The notes under the pieces: generated by a model
Seen by the model: only the letters and a program-made list of their open reading frames with translations
Told to the model about the DNA's origin: nothing
Database searches by the model: none
Part shown: positions 43,155-55,334 of the stretch, in pieces
Layout of the letters: every line of letters begins with the position of its first letter
Numbering within the stretch: position 1 is the first letter of the stretch
Translations under genes and position numbers: made by a program
DNA from: Rhodanobacter denitrificans
GTDB taxonomy: Bacteria; Pseudomonadota; Gammaproteobacteria; Xanthomonadales; Rhodanobacteraceae
Direction: 5' to 3'
DNA length: 64,000 bases
NCBI GenBank assembly: GCA_017848855.1
Contig: JAFIHF010000022.1
Span: 95,109-159,108, forward strand

Positions 43155-43297
43155 CGGGACTCGGGACTCGGGACTCGGGACTCGGGCCCCCAAGATCCAC
43201 CGCATCATCGAATACGGACTGGCGCAGATGCCTGATCCACACCAGCGCTTATGCTTTTTTGCTTTGCCGAGTCCCGAGTCCCGAGTCCCGAGTCCCG
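43155..43297. repeat. Inverted pair of heptamer tandem arrays between guaB and guaA
   Basis: Left array: four CGGGACT units plus CGGG (43155-43186), starting 2 nt after the guaA ATG on the upstream side. Right array: four AGTCCCG units (43270-43297), preceded by CCG. The two are reverse complements over about 31 bp, with an 80-nt loop that includes a T6 run (43254-43259). A transcript from guaB to guaA would form a very long stem right before the guaA start. Confidence 0.9.
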
Positions 43298-43304
43298 GCT
43301 CTCC

Positions 43305-47577
<4,273 letters not shown>

Positions 47578-47592
47578 CCCAACCTGCCCGAC

Positions 47593-48993
47593 CTACCTGC
47601 CGCGCTTCTTCATCTCGCGGATCATCCGCTGGCGCTTGCGCAGCTGGCCTTCGGTGAGCACGTTCTTCTTGCCGGCGTAGGGGTTCTCGCCTTCGCGGAA
47701 CTCGATGCGGATCGGCGTGCCTTCGAGCTTGTAGCGGCGGCGGAAGAAGTTTTCCAGATACCTGCGATAGGCCGGCGCGATGTGCTTGGTGCGGCTGCCG
47801 TGGATCACGATGGTGGGCGGGTTGTTGCCGCCCGGATGGGCGAAGCGCAGCTTCGGCGCATGGCCGCGCACCAGCGGCGGCTGGTAGCTCTCGTAGGCTT
47901 TTTCCAGCGTGCGGGTGAGGTCGGAGGAACCGAGTTCCTTCGTGGCCGCGGCATGCGCGCGCACCACCGCGCGCATCAGCTCGCGCAGGCCGGAGCCGTG
48001 CAGCGCGGAGATGAATACGGTCTTCGCCCAGTCGACGAACTGCAGGCGGCGATCCAGCGCACGTTCGCACTGCTCGCGCTGGTAGGCGTCGAGGCCGTCC
48101 CACTTGTTCACCGCGATCACCAGCGCCCTGCCCTCGTCCACCGCGTGGCCGATCAGGGTGAGGTCCTGGTCGGCGAGGTTCTCGCGTGCGTCGATCATGA
48201 CCACCACCACCTGGGCGGCGGCGATGGATTGCAGGGTCTTGATGACGCTGAATTTCTCCACCGCCTCCTCGACGCGCGCCTTGCGCCGCACGCCGGCGGT
48301 GTCGATCAGGGTGTAGCGGCGGCCGTCGCGCTCCAGCGGCACGCGGATCGGGTCACGCGTGGTGCCGGCCACGTCGGAGACGATCAGCCGGTCCTCGCCG
48401 AGCAGGCGGTTGACCAGGGTGGACTTGCCTGCGTTCGGCCGGCCCACGATGGCGACGCGGATGGAGCCGTCCTCGCCTGCGGCCAGCTCCTCGTGCGCGT
48501 CTTCCGGCAGCACCGGCAGCAGCGCGGCAACCAGTTCCTCGGTGCCGCGGTTGTGCGCGGCCGACAACGGCAGCGTGGCGGCAATGCCGAAGCGGGCGAA
48601 CTCGGCCAGCGCCTCGTGCAGGTCCAGGCCGTCGGTCTTGTTCACCGCGAGCAGCAGCGGCTTGCCGCTGCGGCGCAGCTCGTCGAGGATGTTGCGGTCC
48701 TGCGGCAGCAGGCCGTCGCGCGCATCCACCACGAACACCAGCGCCTGCGCTTCCTCGATGGCGAGGCGCACCTGCTGCGCGGTGAGCCCGTCGAGGCCCT
48801 CGTCCACGCCGGAGAGGCCGCCGGTGTCGACCACCACGAACGGGCGCGCGCCGCTGCGGCACACGCCGTAATGGCGGTCGCGGGTGACGCCCGGCAGGTC
48901 GGCCACCAGGGCGTCGCGGCTGCGCGTCAGCGCGTTGAACAGGGTCGATTTACCGACGTTGGGGCGACCGACCAGGGCGACGACGGGCAGCAT
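47593..48993 (-). CDS. der: Ribosome assembly GTPase Der (EngA)
   Basis: 466 residues. Two G domains: GRPNVGKST / DTGG / NKTD and GRPNAGKST / DTAG / NKWD, then a KH-like domain (HPGGNNPPTIVIHGSRT). Needed for 50S maturation. Last gene of the conserved rlmN-to-der series. Confidence 0.98.
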   Translation of the reverse strand: MLPVVALVGRPNVGKSTLFNALTRSRDALVADLPGVTRDRHYGVCRSGARPFVVVDTGGLSGVDEGLDGLTAQQVRLAIEEAQALVFVVDARDGLLPQDRNILDELRRSGKPLLLAVNKTDGLDLHEALAEFARFGIAATLPLSAAHNRGTEELVAALLPVLPEDAHEELAAGEDGSIRVAIVGRPNAGKSTLVNRLLGEDRLIVSDVAGTTRDPIRVPLERDGRRYTLIDTAGVRRKARVEEAVEKFSVIKTLQSIAAAQVVVVMIDARENLADQDLTLIGHAVDEGRALVIAVNKWDGLDAYQREQCERALDRRLQFVDWAKTVFISALHGSGLRELMRAVVRAHAAATKELGSSDLTRTLEKAYESYQPPLVRGHAPKLRFAHPGGNNPPTIVIHGSRTKHIAPAYRRYLENFFRRRYKLEGTPIRIEFREGENPYAGKKNVLTEGQLRKRQRMIREMKKRGR

Positions 48994-49026
48994 GGCGAAA
49001 CACGGTTCCTTGCAGCGGGTGCGGCG

Positions 49027-50244
49027 TCAGTGCGCGGCGAGACGGTAGGCGCCGATGTGGCCCTTCACGTCCTCGACGTACACGGTGTCGCCCACCACCA
49101 GCGGCTGGGCCTGGATCGCCTTCTTCGACAGGCGCACGCGCGCGGCCAGCGCGCCGTCGCCGGACTGCAGCCAGTGCACGTAACCGTAGGCGTCGGCCAC
49201 CACCACGTAGTTGCCCTGCACGGCGGGGCCGGTGAGCCAGCGGTACTTCAGCTTGTCGTTCTTCCACATGTCGGCGCCGCCGCTGCGGTCGAACGCCCAC
49301 GCCACGCCCTGGTCGTCGACGCCGTACACGGCGTTGCCGCTCACGGCCAGCGCGGTGTAGGTGGAGAACGGATGCGACCACAGCGGCCGGCCGCTGGGGC
49401 CGTCGATCGCGGTGAGGTTGCCGTGGTAGGCGGCGCCGTACAGCGTGCTGCCGTCGAGCACGATCGCGCCGTCGGCGTCGTCGAGGCGCTCGATGTCGGT
49501 GCGGCCCTCGCCGTTGGCGAGCTTCTGCTCCCACAGCTTGTCGCCGTTGTCCTGGCGCAGCGCGACCAGCTTGCCGTCGTCGCTGCCGATGAACACCACG
49601 CCGTTCGCGGCCAGCGGGGCGGCGTTGCCGCGCAGGCTGAGCGCGGGCACGCTGCCCTGGTCGTAGACCCAGCGGCGCTTGCCGGTGGCGGCATCGAGGC
49701 CGTACACGCGGCCGTCCTGGGTGCGCGCGATCACCAGGTCGCCGCTGATCGCCGGCGCGGCGACCACCTCGGAATTCAGCTCGGCCTCCCAGCGCGGGCT
49801 GCCGTCCTTCGCGCCCATGCCGTAGACGTGGCCGTCGAGCGTGCCCACCACCAGCAGGTCGCCGGCCACGGCGGGGCCGCCGGCGTACAGCGCGTCGGGG
49901 CGCTGGTGCTTCTTGTCGCCCCAGCCGAACCAGCCCTTGGTGCGGCTGCTCTTTTCCCACAGCTGCTTGCCGCTGGCGGCGTCGAACGCGGCGATCTTGC
50001 CGTCGGTGCTGTCGGCGTACAGCACGCCGTCCACCACGGTCGGGCGCAGGCGCAGGCCGCTGATGCCGGCGCCGTCACCGATGCGCGCGGTCCACAGCTT
50101 GCTGACCTGCACGGTCGGCGTGAAATGCTTGTCCAGCGGGGTCGGCGGCTCGAGGTTCTTCTTCTTGAACGAGTTGCAGCCGGCCAGCAGCACCAGCGAA
50201 CCCAGCGCGACCAGCCATACGCTCTTCTTCACCACGACTTTCAT
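49027..50244 (-). CDS. bamB: Outer-membrane protein assembly lipoprotein BamB
   Basis: 405 residues. Lipobox LVLLAGCNSFKKK (acylated Cys about 23), then an eight-bladed PQQ-type propeller with repeats such as AFDAASGKQLWEK, GLDAATGKRRWVY and ALRQDNGDKLWEQ. Part of the BAM complex. Overlaps yfgM by ATGA. Confidence 0.96.
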   Translation of the reverse strand: MKVVVKKSVWLVALGSLVLLAGCNSFKKKNLEPPTPLDKHFTPTVQVSKLWTARIGDGAGISGLRLRPTVVDGVLYADSTDGKIAAFDAASGKQLWEKSSRTKGWFGWGDKKHQRPDALYAGGPAVAGDLLVVGTLDGHVYGMGAKDGSPRWEAELNSEVVAAPAISGDLVIARTQDGRVYGLDAATGKRRWVYDQGSVPALSLRGNAAPLAANGVVFIGSDDGKLVALRQDNGDKLWEQKLANGEGRTDIERLDDADGAIVLDGSTLYGAAYHGNLTAIDGPSGRPLWSHPFSTYTALAVSGNAVYGVDDQGVAWAFDRSGGADMWKNDKLKYRWLTGPAVQGNYVVVADAYGYVHWLQSGDGALAARVRLSKKAIQAQPLVVGDTVYVEDVKGHIGAYRLAAH

Positions 50245-50891
50245 GCACCCTGCTTCCCGGCCACGGCCAGATCGTCGATCTTCATCTGCAGGACGGCATG
50301 CTGCGGCGCGTCCTCACCCAATGCCGCCATCGCCGCCTGGTAGGCCTTGCGGGCGTCGTCGGCGCGTCCCAGCTTGACCAGCGCATCGCCGCGGAGTTCC
50401 TGGTTGAGGCCGGCGTACTGCCCGGCCGGCATCGCTTCGAGCACGGCCAGCGCGGCCTTGCCGTCGCCCTTGGCGAGCTGCACGCGCGCGATGCGCAACT
50501 GCACCAGCGCCTTCAGCGCCGGATCGGCGGCGTGCGCCTCGGCCCACTGCAGCGAGGCGAGTGCCTTGTCCAACTGCCTGTCCTGCACCTGCTGCTTGGC
50601 GCGGTCGCTCACCGCGAACAGCGCGTACGGCGACTTGGCGTAGTCCTTCATCAGCTCGTCGACGAAGGCGGTCGCCGCAGTCGGCTTGCCGCTGGCCAGC
50701 GCCACCTGCGCCTGCTGGTACAGGCCGGCGGCGGCGGCTTCGTTGTTCGCCTGGTGCTTGCGCCACTGCTGCAGGCCGAAGATGCCGACCAGGCCGATCG
50801 CGATGCCGACGGCGATGGAGAGGCCGTTCTCGCGCAGCCATTTCTGGACGCGTTCGCTTTGTTCGTAGTCGTCGTATGCGTCAAAAGCCAT
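50241..50891 (-). CDS. yfgM: YfgM-like ancillary SecYEG subunit, TPR protein
   Basis: 216 residues. MAFDAYDDYEQSERVQKWLREN, one membrane helix (about 25-42, IAVGIAIGLVGIFGLQQW), then TPR-like helices in the periplasm. In E. coli YfgM with PpiD assists proteins leaving the Sec translocon. Directly upstream of bamB, as usual. Confidence 0.92.
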   Translation of the reverse strand: MAFDAYDDYEQSERVQKWLRENGLSIAVGIAIGLVGIFGLQQWRKHQANNEAAAAGLYQQAQVALASGKPTAATAFVDELMKDYAKSPYALFAVSDRAKQQVQDRQLDKALASLQWAEAHAADPALKALVQLRIARVQLAKGDGKAALAVLEAMPAGQYAGLNQELRGDALVKLGRADDARKAYQAAMAALGEDAPQHAVLQMKIDDLAVAGKQGA

Positions 50892-51045
50892 GCTTCACCG
50901 TTCGTGGGTAGCGCAGGGGCGTGCCCGTTGCGGAGGGCGAGAAAAACGGCTCGCCGTCACCCTTCGCCCGCACGCGGGCGAAGAATGGGCAAGCATAACC
51001 GAAATGGATCGCGCGCAGGCGCGGCGAGCGCCTGCGATACCGCGC
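50892..51045. other. rodZ-yfgM gap with two hairpins
   Basis: 154 nt. Hairpins with 10-bp arms (50962-50983, CTTCGCCCGC and complement) and 9-bp arms (51014-51036, CGCAGGCGC and complement) follow the rodZ stop. They may terminate or punctuate the rodZ transcript, but neither has a T tract. In many relatives ispG and/or hisS sit here; neither is present. Confidence 0.5.
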
Positions 51046-52044
51046 TCAGAGGCTGGCCGCAGCGGCCCTGCCGTCCGCGATCTGCACGCGGAAGTGTGCC
51101 ACGTTCGCGTGGCGGAACGTGTCGAGCGCCACCGCCTGGCCGTCGATGCTCGCCTGCGCGCCGGCGACGTTGCCGATGCGCACGTCCAGCGGCTGGTCGC
51201 TGTGCCAGGTCTTGCTGGTGCCGGCGGGCAGCAGGCCGTATTCCAGGCGCGTGCCGTCCTGCGCGACCACCTCGACCCAGCTCGCCGCGCTGAGGTTCAG
51301 GCTGAGGCTGTGGCCGCCGGTGCCGGCGTCGACGGCGGGCGCGGCGATCTTCGGCGGCGCCAACTCGTCGTTGCCGAGGTTCGGGAACGGCGCCATCGAG
51401 GCCATCAGCGGCTGCTCCTGGGCCGGCTGCGCGGCCGGCGCCTTGGCGACCGGCGCCGCGGTTGCCGGCACGCCCGGCTTGCCCGGCGAGGCGGCCTGCG
51501 CATCCTGCTGCGCCACCGGCGAGGCATCCAGCGGGGTGAGATGGCTGAGGTCGCGATCCAGCGTGCTGCGCACGCCGAACCAGACGGTCGGCACCGCGAT
51601 CACCAGGGTCAGCACCACGTAGGTGGCGGCGGTGGCGTAGCGGTCGAGCAGGAAGCGCGAGTGCGAGATGCCGCCGGTGGCCACCAGCGGCGGCTCGGCC
51701 TGGCGGATGCGCGCCTGCTCGGCCTGGATCTCGGTTTCGTCGAGGCCGAGGTACTGCCCGTACTTGCCGATGTAGCTGGCGAGGTAGATCTTCGAGTCGA
51801 TGCCGTCGTGCTCGCCCTGCTCCAGCTTGCGCAGGATGCGCAGCGGCAACTTGAGCGCGTGCGCGCAGGCCTCCAAGTCCATGCCGCGCGCCTCGCGCGC
51901 CGCCCGCAGGCGTTGGCCGAAGGCGCTGTCGTGCCCGCCGAATGCGCGCTTGTCCGCGGATGTCGTCGTGCTGCCCGGCTGGTTGTCGAACAGAATGTGC
52001 TCGGCTGCATCCGGGCCGGGCTGGAAAGACTGTTTCGTGGTCAT
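51046..52044 (-). CDS. rodZ: RodZ-like cytoskeletal protein
   Basis: 332 residues. N-terminal HTH (about 43-110; GQRLRAAREARGMDLEACAHALKLPLRILRKLE), one membrane helix (about 145-163, TYVVLTLVIAVPTVWFG), a Pro/Ala linker and a C-terminal beta domain (DUF4115-type, SWVEVVAQDGTRLEYGLLPAG). Links MreB to the membrane and cell shape. ATGA overlap with pilW. Confidence 0.93.
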   Translation of the reverse strand: MTTKQSFQPGPDAAEHILFDNQPGSTTTSADKRAFGGHDSAFGQRLRAAREARGMDLEACAHALKLPLRILRKLEQGEHDGIDSKIYLASYIGKYGQYLGLDETEIQAEQARIRQAEPPLVATGGISHSRFLLDRYATAATYVVLTLVIAVPTVWFGVRSTLDRDLSHLTPLDASPVAQQDAQAASPGKPGVPATAAPVAKAPAAQPAQEQPLMASMAPFPNLGNDELAPPKIAAPAVDAGTGGHSLSLNLSAASWVEVVAQDGTRLEYGLLPAGTSKTWHSDQPLDVRIGNVAGAQASIDGQAVALDTFRHANVAHFRVQIADGRAAAASL

Positions 52045-52844
52045 GGACTGCTGGCAGTGATTTTCAGCGCGCGCGCCTGTTCCGAATCCGGGAACTGGCC
52101 CTGCAAACGCCTGAGATAGGTCTGGGCTGCGTCCGTGTTGCCCAAGCGCGACTCGATATCGTAACCAAGCTTGAGGGCGGCCGCATTGGGATTGCCCAGC
52201 GCGTCGAAACGCTGGATGAAAGCCCGGGCACGAAACGCATCCCCCTGCCGGTAGAGTACTTCGGCAAGGTGGAAAAGTGCCTCGCCATTGCCGGGATTTC
52301 GCGCGATTGCGTCACGGAAACTCGCTTCCGCACCGGCCGTGTCGTTCATCTGCAGCTGGCAGATGCCGGCGTTGGTGAGCGCCACGTCGGGGGTGGCGTA
52401 GAACGGATCGGCCACCGCCTTGCGGAAGTAGCCGATCGACTCCTGCATCTTGCCGGTGCGGCACAGGAACTGGCCGAGGTTGTTGTTCGGGCCGCCCTTG
52501 CCCGGTTCCAGCGCCACCGCCCTGCGGTAGTGCAGCTCGGCCTCGGGCAGGTTGTTGATCTTCTCGTAGACCACCGCGATCACGGTGTGGGCGGGCGCAT
52601 AGTCCGGGTCGAACTTCAGCGCCAGCTGCAGCTTGGTCAGTGCATCCTGCAGGTCGCCGTCGGCGAGGTAGTGCTGGGCCAGCTCGGTGTGGATGCGCGC
52701 GGCATCCTGGCGCTGCTCGGCCTTGCTGGTCTTCGGGATGTGGACAGGGGGCTGGCCGTCGCCGTTGTTGTTGCCGCCGCCCACCGTCACGCAGCCGGCC
52801 AGCGCCAGCGACAGACCGAAGGCAAGCAATCGCTCACACCGCAT
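52041..52844 (-). CDS. pilW: Type IV pilus biogenesis/stability lipoprotein PilW (PilF)
   Basis: 267 residues. Lipobox [14 protein letters not shown], then six or so TPR units ([20 protein letters not shown] ...). Pilotin for the PilQ secretin. Overlaps the rlmN 3' end by 11 nt; the order ndk-rlmN-pilW-rodZ is typical. Confidence 0.94.
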   Translation of the reverse strand: MRCERLLAFGLSLALAGCVTVGGGNNNGDGQPPVHIPKTSKAEQRQDAARIHTELAQHYLADGDLQDALTKLQLALKFDPDYAPAHTVIAVVYEKINNLPEAELHYRRAVALEPGKGGPNNNLGQFLCRTGKMQESIGYFRKAVADPFYATPDVALTNAGICQLQMNDTAGAEASFRDAIARNPGNGEALFHLAEVLYRQGDAFRARAFIQRFDALGNPNAAALKLGYDIESRLGNTDAAQTYLRRLQGQFPDSEQARALKITASSP

Positions 52845-53976
52845 GCGTCACCTCTGCGTTCACGCGTTTGCGAATCTCGGCGCTGCGCCGGGTGCGGTCG
52901 TGCACCTGGCCGGCCAGCTGGCCGCAGGCGGCATCGATGTCGTCGCCGCGGGTACGGCGCAGCATGGTGAGAATGCCGGCATTGAGCAACTGGGTCTGGA
53001 ACGCGCGGATGGTGTCGGCGTCCGAGCGCTCGAACTGGGTGCCGGGGAAGGGATTGAACGGGATCAGGTTCACCTTGCAGGTGGGCAGGCGGCGCATGAA
53101 GCGGATCAGCTGCTTCGCATGCTCGGGCTGGTCGTTCACGCCCTTCATCAAGGTGTATTCGAAGGTGATCGAGGTACGCGGCTTGCGCGCGACCCAGCGC
53201 TGGCAGGCCGCGGTGAGCTCGGCCAGCGGATAGCGCTTGTTGATCGGCATCAGCTCGGTGCGCAGCTCGTCGTTCGCCGCATGCAGCGACACCGCCAGCG
53301 ACACGTCGATCGCGTCGGAGAGCTTGTCGATCCACGGCACCATGCCGGCGGTGGACAGCGTAACGCGCTTGGACGCGAGGCCGAAGCCGAGGTCGTCGCG
53401 CATCAGCTTCATCGCGGCGACCACGTTGTCGAAGTTCGCCAGCGGTTCGCCCATGCCCATCATCACCACGTTGGTGATGCGTCGGTTCTGGTGAGTGACG
53501 TTGCCCAGGTACTTCGCCGCCACCCATACCTGGCCGATGATCTCGGCGGTGCTGAGGTTGCGGTTGAAGCCCTGCGCGCCGGTGGAGCAGAACTGGCAGT
53601 TCAGCGCGCAGCCGATCTGCGAGGACACGCACAGCGTGCCGCGGGTGGGCTCGGGGATGTACACGGTTTCCACCGCGTTGCCCGTGTCCATGCCCAGCAG
53701 CCACTTGTGCGTGCCGTCGGCGGCGGCCTTGTCCACCAGCGTGTTCGGCCGCCCCACGTAGCAGGCCTCACCGAGCTTGGCGCGCAGCGCCTTGCCCAGG
53801 TCGGTCATGTTGCCGAAGTCGTCCTCGAGGTTGTGGTAGATCCACTTCATCACCTGCTCGGCGCGATACGGCTTCTCGCCGAGCTGCGCGAAGAACTCGC
53901 GCAGCCCCTCGCGATCGAAGTCGAGCAGGTTGACCTTGCTGGCGGCAGCAGGCGGCGTGGCGACAACCTCGGTCAC
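52834..53976 (-). CDS. rlmN: 23S rRNA/tRNA adenine C2-methyltransferase
   Basis: 380 residues from GTG. Radical [14 protein letters not shown] with [13 protein letters not shown]; the acceptor Cys is in the late DAACGQLAG. Methylates A2503 of 23S rRNA and A37 of some tRNAs. Starts 7 nt after ndk. Confidence 0.97.
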   Translation of the reverse strand: MTEVVATPPAAASKVNLLDFDREGLREFFAQLGEKPYRAEQVMKWIYHNLEDDFGNMTDLGKALRAKLGEACYVGRPNTLVDKAAADGTHKWLLGMDTGNAVETVYIPEPTRGTLCVSSQIGCALNCQFCSTGAQGFNRNLSTAEIIGQVWVAAKYLGNVTHQNRRITNVVMMGMGEPLANFDNVVAAMKLMRDDLGFGLASKRVTLSTAGMVPWIDKLSDAIDVSLAVSLHAANDELRTELMPINKRYPLAELTAACQRWVARKPRTSITFEYTLMKGVNDQPEHAKQLIRFMRRLPTCKVNLIPFNPFPGTQFERSDADTIRAFQTQLLNAGILTMLRRTRGDDIDAACGQLAGQVHDRTRRSAEIRKRVNAEVTHAV

Positions 53977-53983
53977 AACCTCA

Positions 53984-54409
53984 TTACCTCGCGTGGATCT
54001 CGGTGGCCGCGAAGAAGTACGCGATCTCGACGGCGGCAGTCTCGGCGGCGTCGGAGCCGTGCACGGCGTTCGCGTCGATCGAGTCGGCGAAGTCGGCGCG
54101 GATCGTGCCCGGCGCGGCGTCCTTCGGGTTGGTGGCGCCCATCAGCTCGCGGTTCTTGAGGATCGCACCCTCGCCTTCCAGCACCTGGATCATCACCGGG
54201 CCGGAGATCATGAAATCCACCAGCGCCTTGAAGAACGGGCGCTCGCGGTGCACCGCGTAGAAGCCCTCGGCCTCGGCACGCGACAGCTGCTTCTGCTTGG
54301 CGGCCACGATCTTCAGGCCGCCCTTCTCGAAACGGGCGTAGATCTCGCCGATCACGTTCTTGGCGACGGCGTCGGGCTTGATGATGGAAAGAGTGCGCTC
54401 CAGCGCCAT
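53984..54409 (-). CDS. ndk: Nucleoside diphosphate kinase
   Basis: 141 residues. [15 protein letters not shown] start, active His in NAVHGSDA, and the usual [16 protein letters not shown]. Balances NTP pools. A TAGAAT -10 candidate for it is at 54517-54512 on the minus strand (weak -35), about 100 nt upstream. Confidence 0.98.
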   Translation of the reverse strand: MALERTLSIIKPDAVAKNVIGEIYARFEKGGLKIVAAKQKQLSRAEAEGFYAVHRERPFFKALVDFMISGPVMIQVLEGEGAILKNRELMGATNPKDAAPGTIRADFADSIDANAVHGSDAAETAAVEIAYFFAATEIHAR

Positions 54410-54558
54410 GGGTGTGCTCCGGGAAACAGATGATGGGATGGGGTCGGCATTGCGCCGCGACAAAGGCCAAAACCGACTCGAAATGCGGGTTTAGCTGGCG
54501 AAGTTTGACAGATTCTACCCCATTCGCAAGCCGTCGACAGGCCGGCCGGCGCCACGGT

Positions 54559-54603
54559 TTGACGACAGCGAAGCCGTCCGCGTATGCTCAAACGATCGTT
54601 TGA
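54559..54603 (+). promoter_or_regulatory. psrA promoter with perfect PsrA-type palindrome
   Basis: -35 TTGACG (54559-54564), 18-nt spacer, -10 TATGCT (54583-54588). The 16-bp perfect palindrome TCAAACGATCGTTTGA (54588-54603) covers the expected start site. It contains CAAAC-N4-GTTTG, the motif bound by Pseudomonas PsrA, so repression relieved by fatty acyl ligands is likely. Confidence 0.75.
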
Positions 54604-54637
54604 ACGATGCCCTTGGCCACCTGGGAAGACCCGCTCC

Positions 54638-55255
54638 GTGAACCGCACCGGCTCCACCAAGGAACGCATACTCGGCGCCGCCGAAGCCCTGTTCGCCCAG
54701 CGCGGCTTCGACGGCGCCTCGCTGCGCCAGCTGACCAGCAGCGCCGGGGTCAACCTCGCCGCGGTGAACTACCACTTCGGCTCGAAGGAGAAGCTGGTCG
54801 AGGAAGTGTTCCGCCGCCGCCTGGACGCGCTGAACGCCCAGCGCCAGGCCGCGCTGGCCAAGGTCACCGAGCTCGGCGGCAACCGGCTGGAGGACGTGCT
54901 GGACGCCTTCATCCGGCCCGCGATGGAGCTCTCCGACGACGACGGCGGCCCGCTGTTCATGCGCGTGCTGGTGCGCGCCTTCGCCGAGCACGACGACACC
55001 CTGCGACGCTTCGTGTCCGAGAACTACGGCCACGTGATGCGCCAGTTCAGCGCGGAATTCGCCCGCCTGCTGCCGGACCTCAGCAAGGAGGAGCTGTACT
55101 GGCGCATCGACATCATGGTGGGCGCGCTGACCCATGCGATGTCCGGCTTCGGCATGATGAAGCGCAAGAACGACGTCAGCGCGCGCGCCCACCGCGAGCA
55201 GACCATCCAGCACCTGATCCGTTTCGCCGCCGCCGGCCTGCGCGCCGGCAGTTGA
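54638..55255 (+). CDS. psrA: TetR-family fatty-acid regulator (PsrA-like)
   Basis: 205 residues from GTG. N-terminal TetR HTH (TKERILGAAEALFAQRGFDG ... VNYHFGSKEKLVEEVF) and a ligand domain resembling PsrA/CerR (PLFMRVLVRAFAEHD, GALTHAMSGFGMMKRKN). An in-frame ATG at 54584 would put the operator inside the gene, so the GTG after GGGAAG is preferred. Directly upstream of fadB-fadA, which it probably controls together with itself. Confidence 0.88.
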   Translation: MNRTGSTKERILGAAEALFAQRGFDGASLRQLTSSAGVNLAAVNYHFGSKEKLVEEVFRRRLDALNAQRQAALAKVTELGGNRLEDVLDAFIRPAMELSDDDGGPLFMRVLVRAFAEHDDTLRRFVSENYGHVMRQFSAEFARLLPDLSKEELYWRIDIMVGALTHAMSGFGMMKRKNDVSARAHREQTIQHLIRFAAAGLRAGS

Positions 55256-55334
55256 GCCCCGCACCGTTCGCCGGCCGCCGGCCGGGTTCCATGTCCCGTT
55301 TGCCTCACGTGTCCGCACCACTCTGGAGAATCCG

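Noticed and set aside
43155-43297. Possible CRISPR array
   Set aside because: The repeats are 7-bp tandem units without spacers, in mirrored orientation, with no cas genes nearby.
54584-54637. ATG at 54584 as psrA start
   Set aside because: It would place the promoter -10 and the PsrA palindrome inside the coding sequence; the GTG at 54638 begins at the usual distance before the TetR helix-turn-helix.
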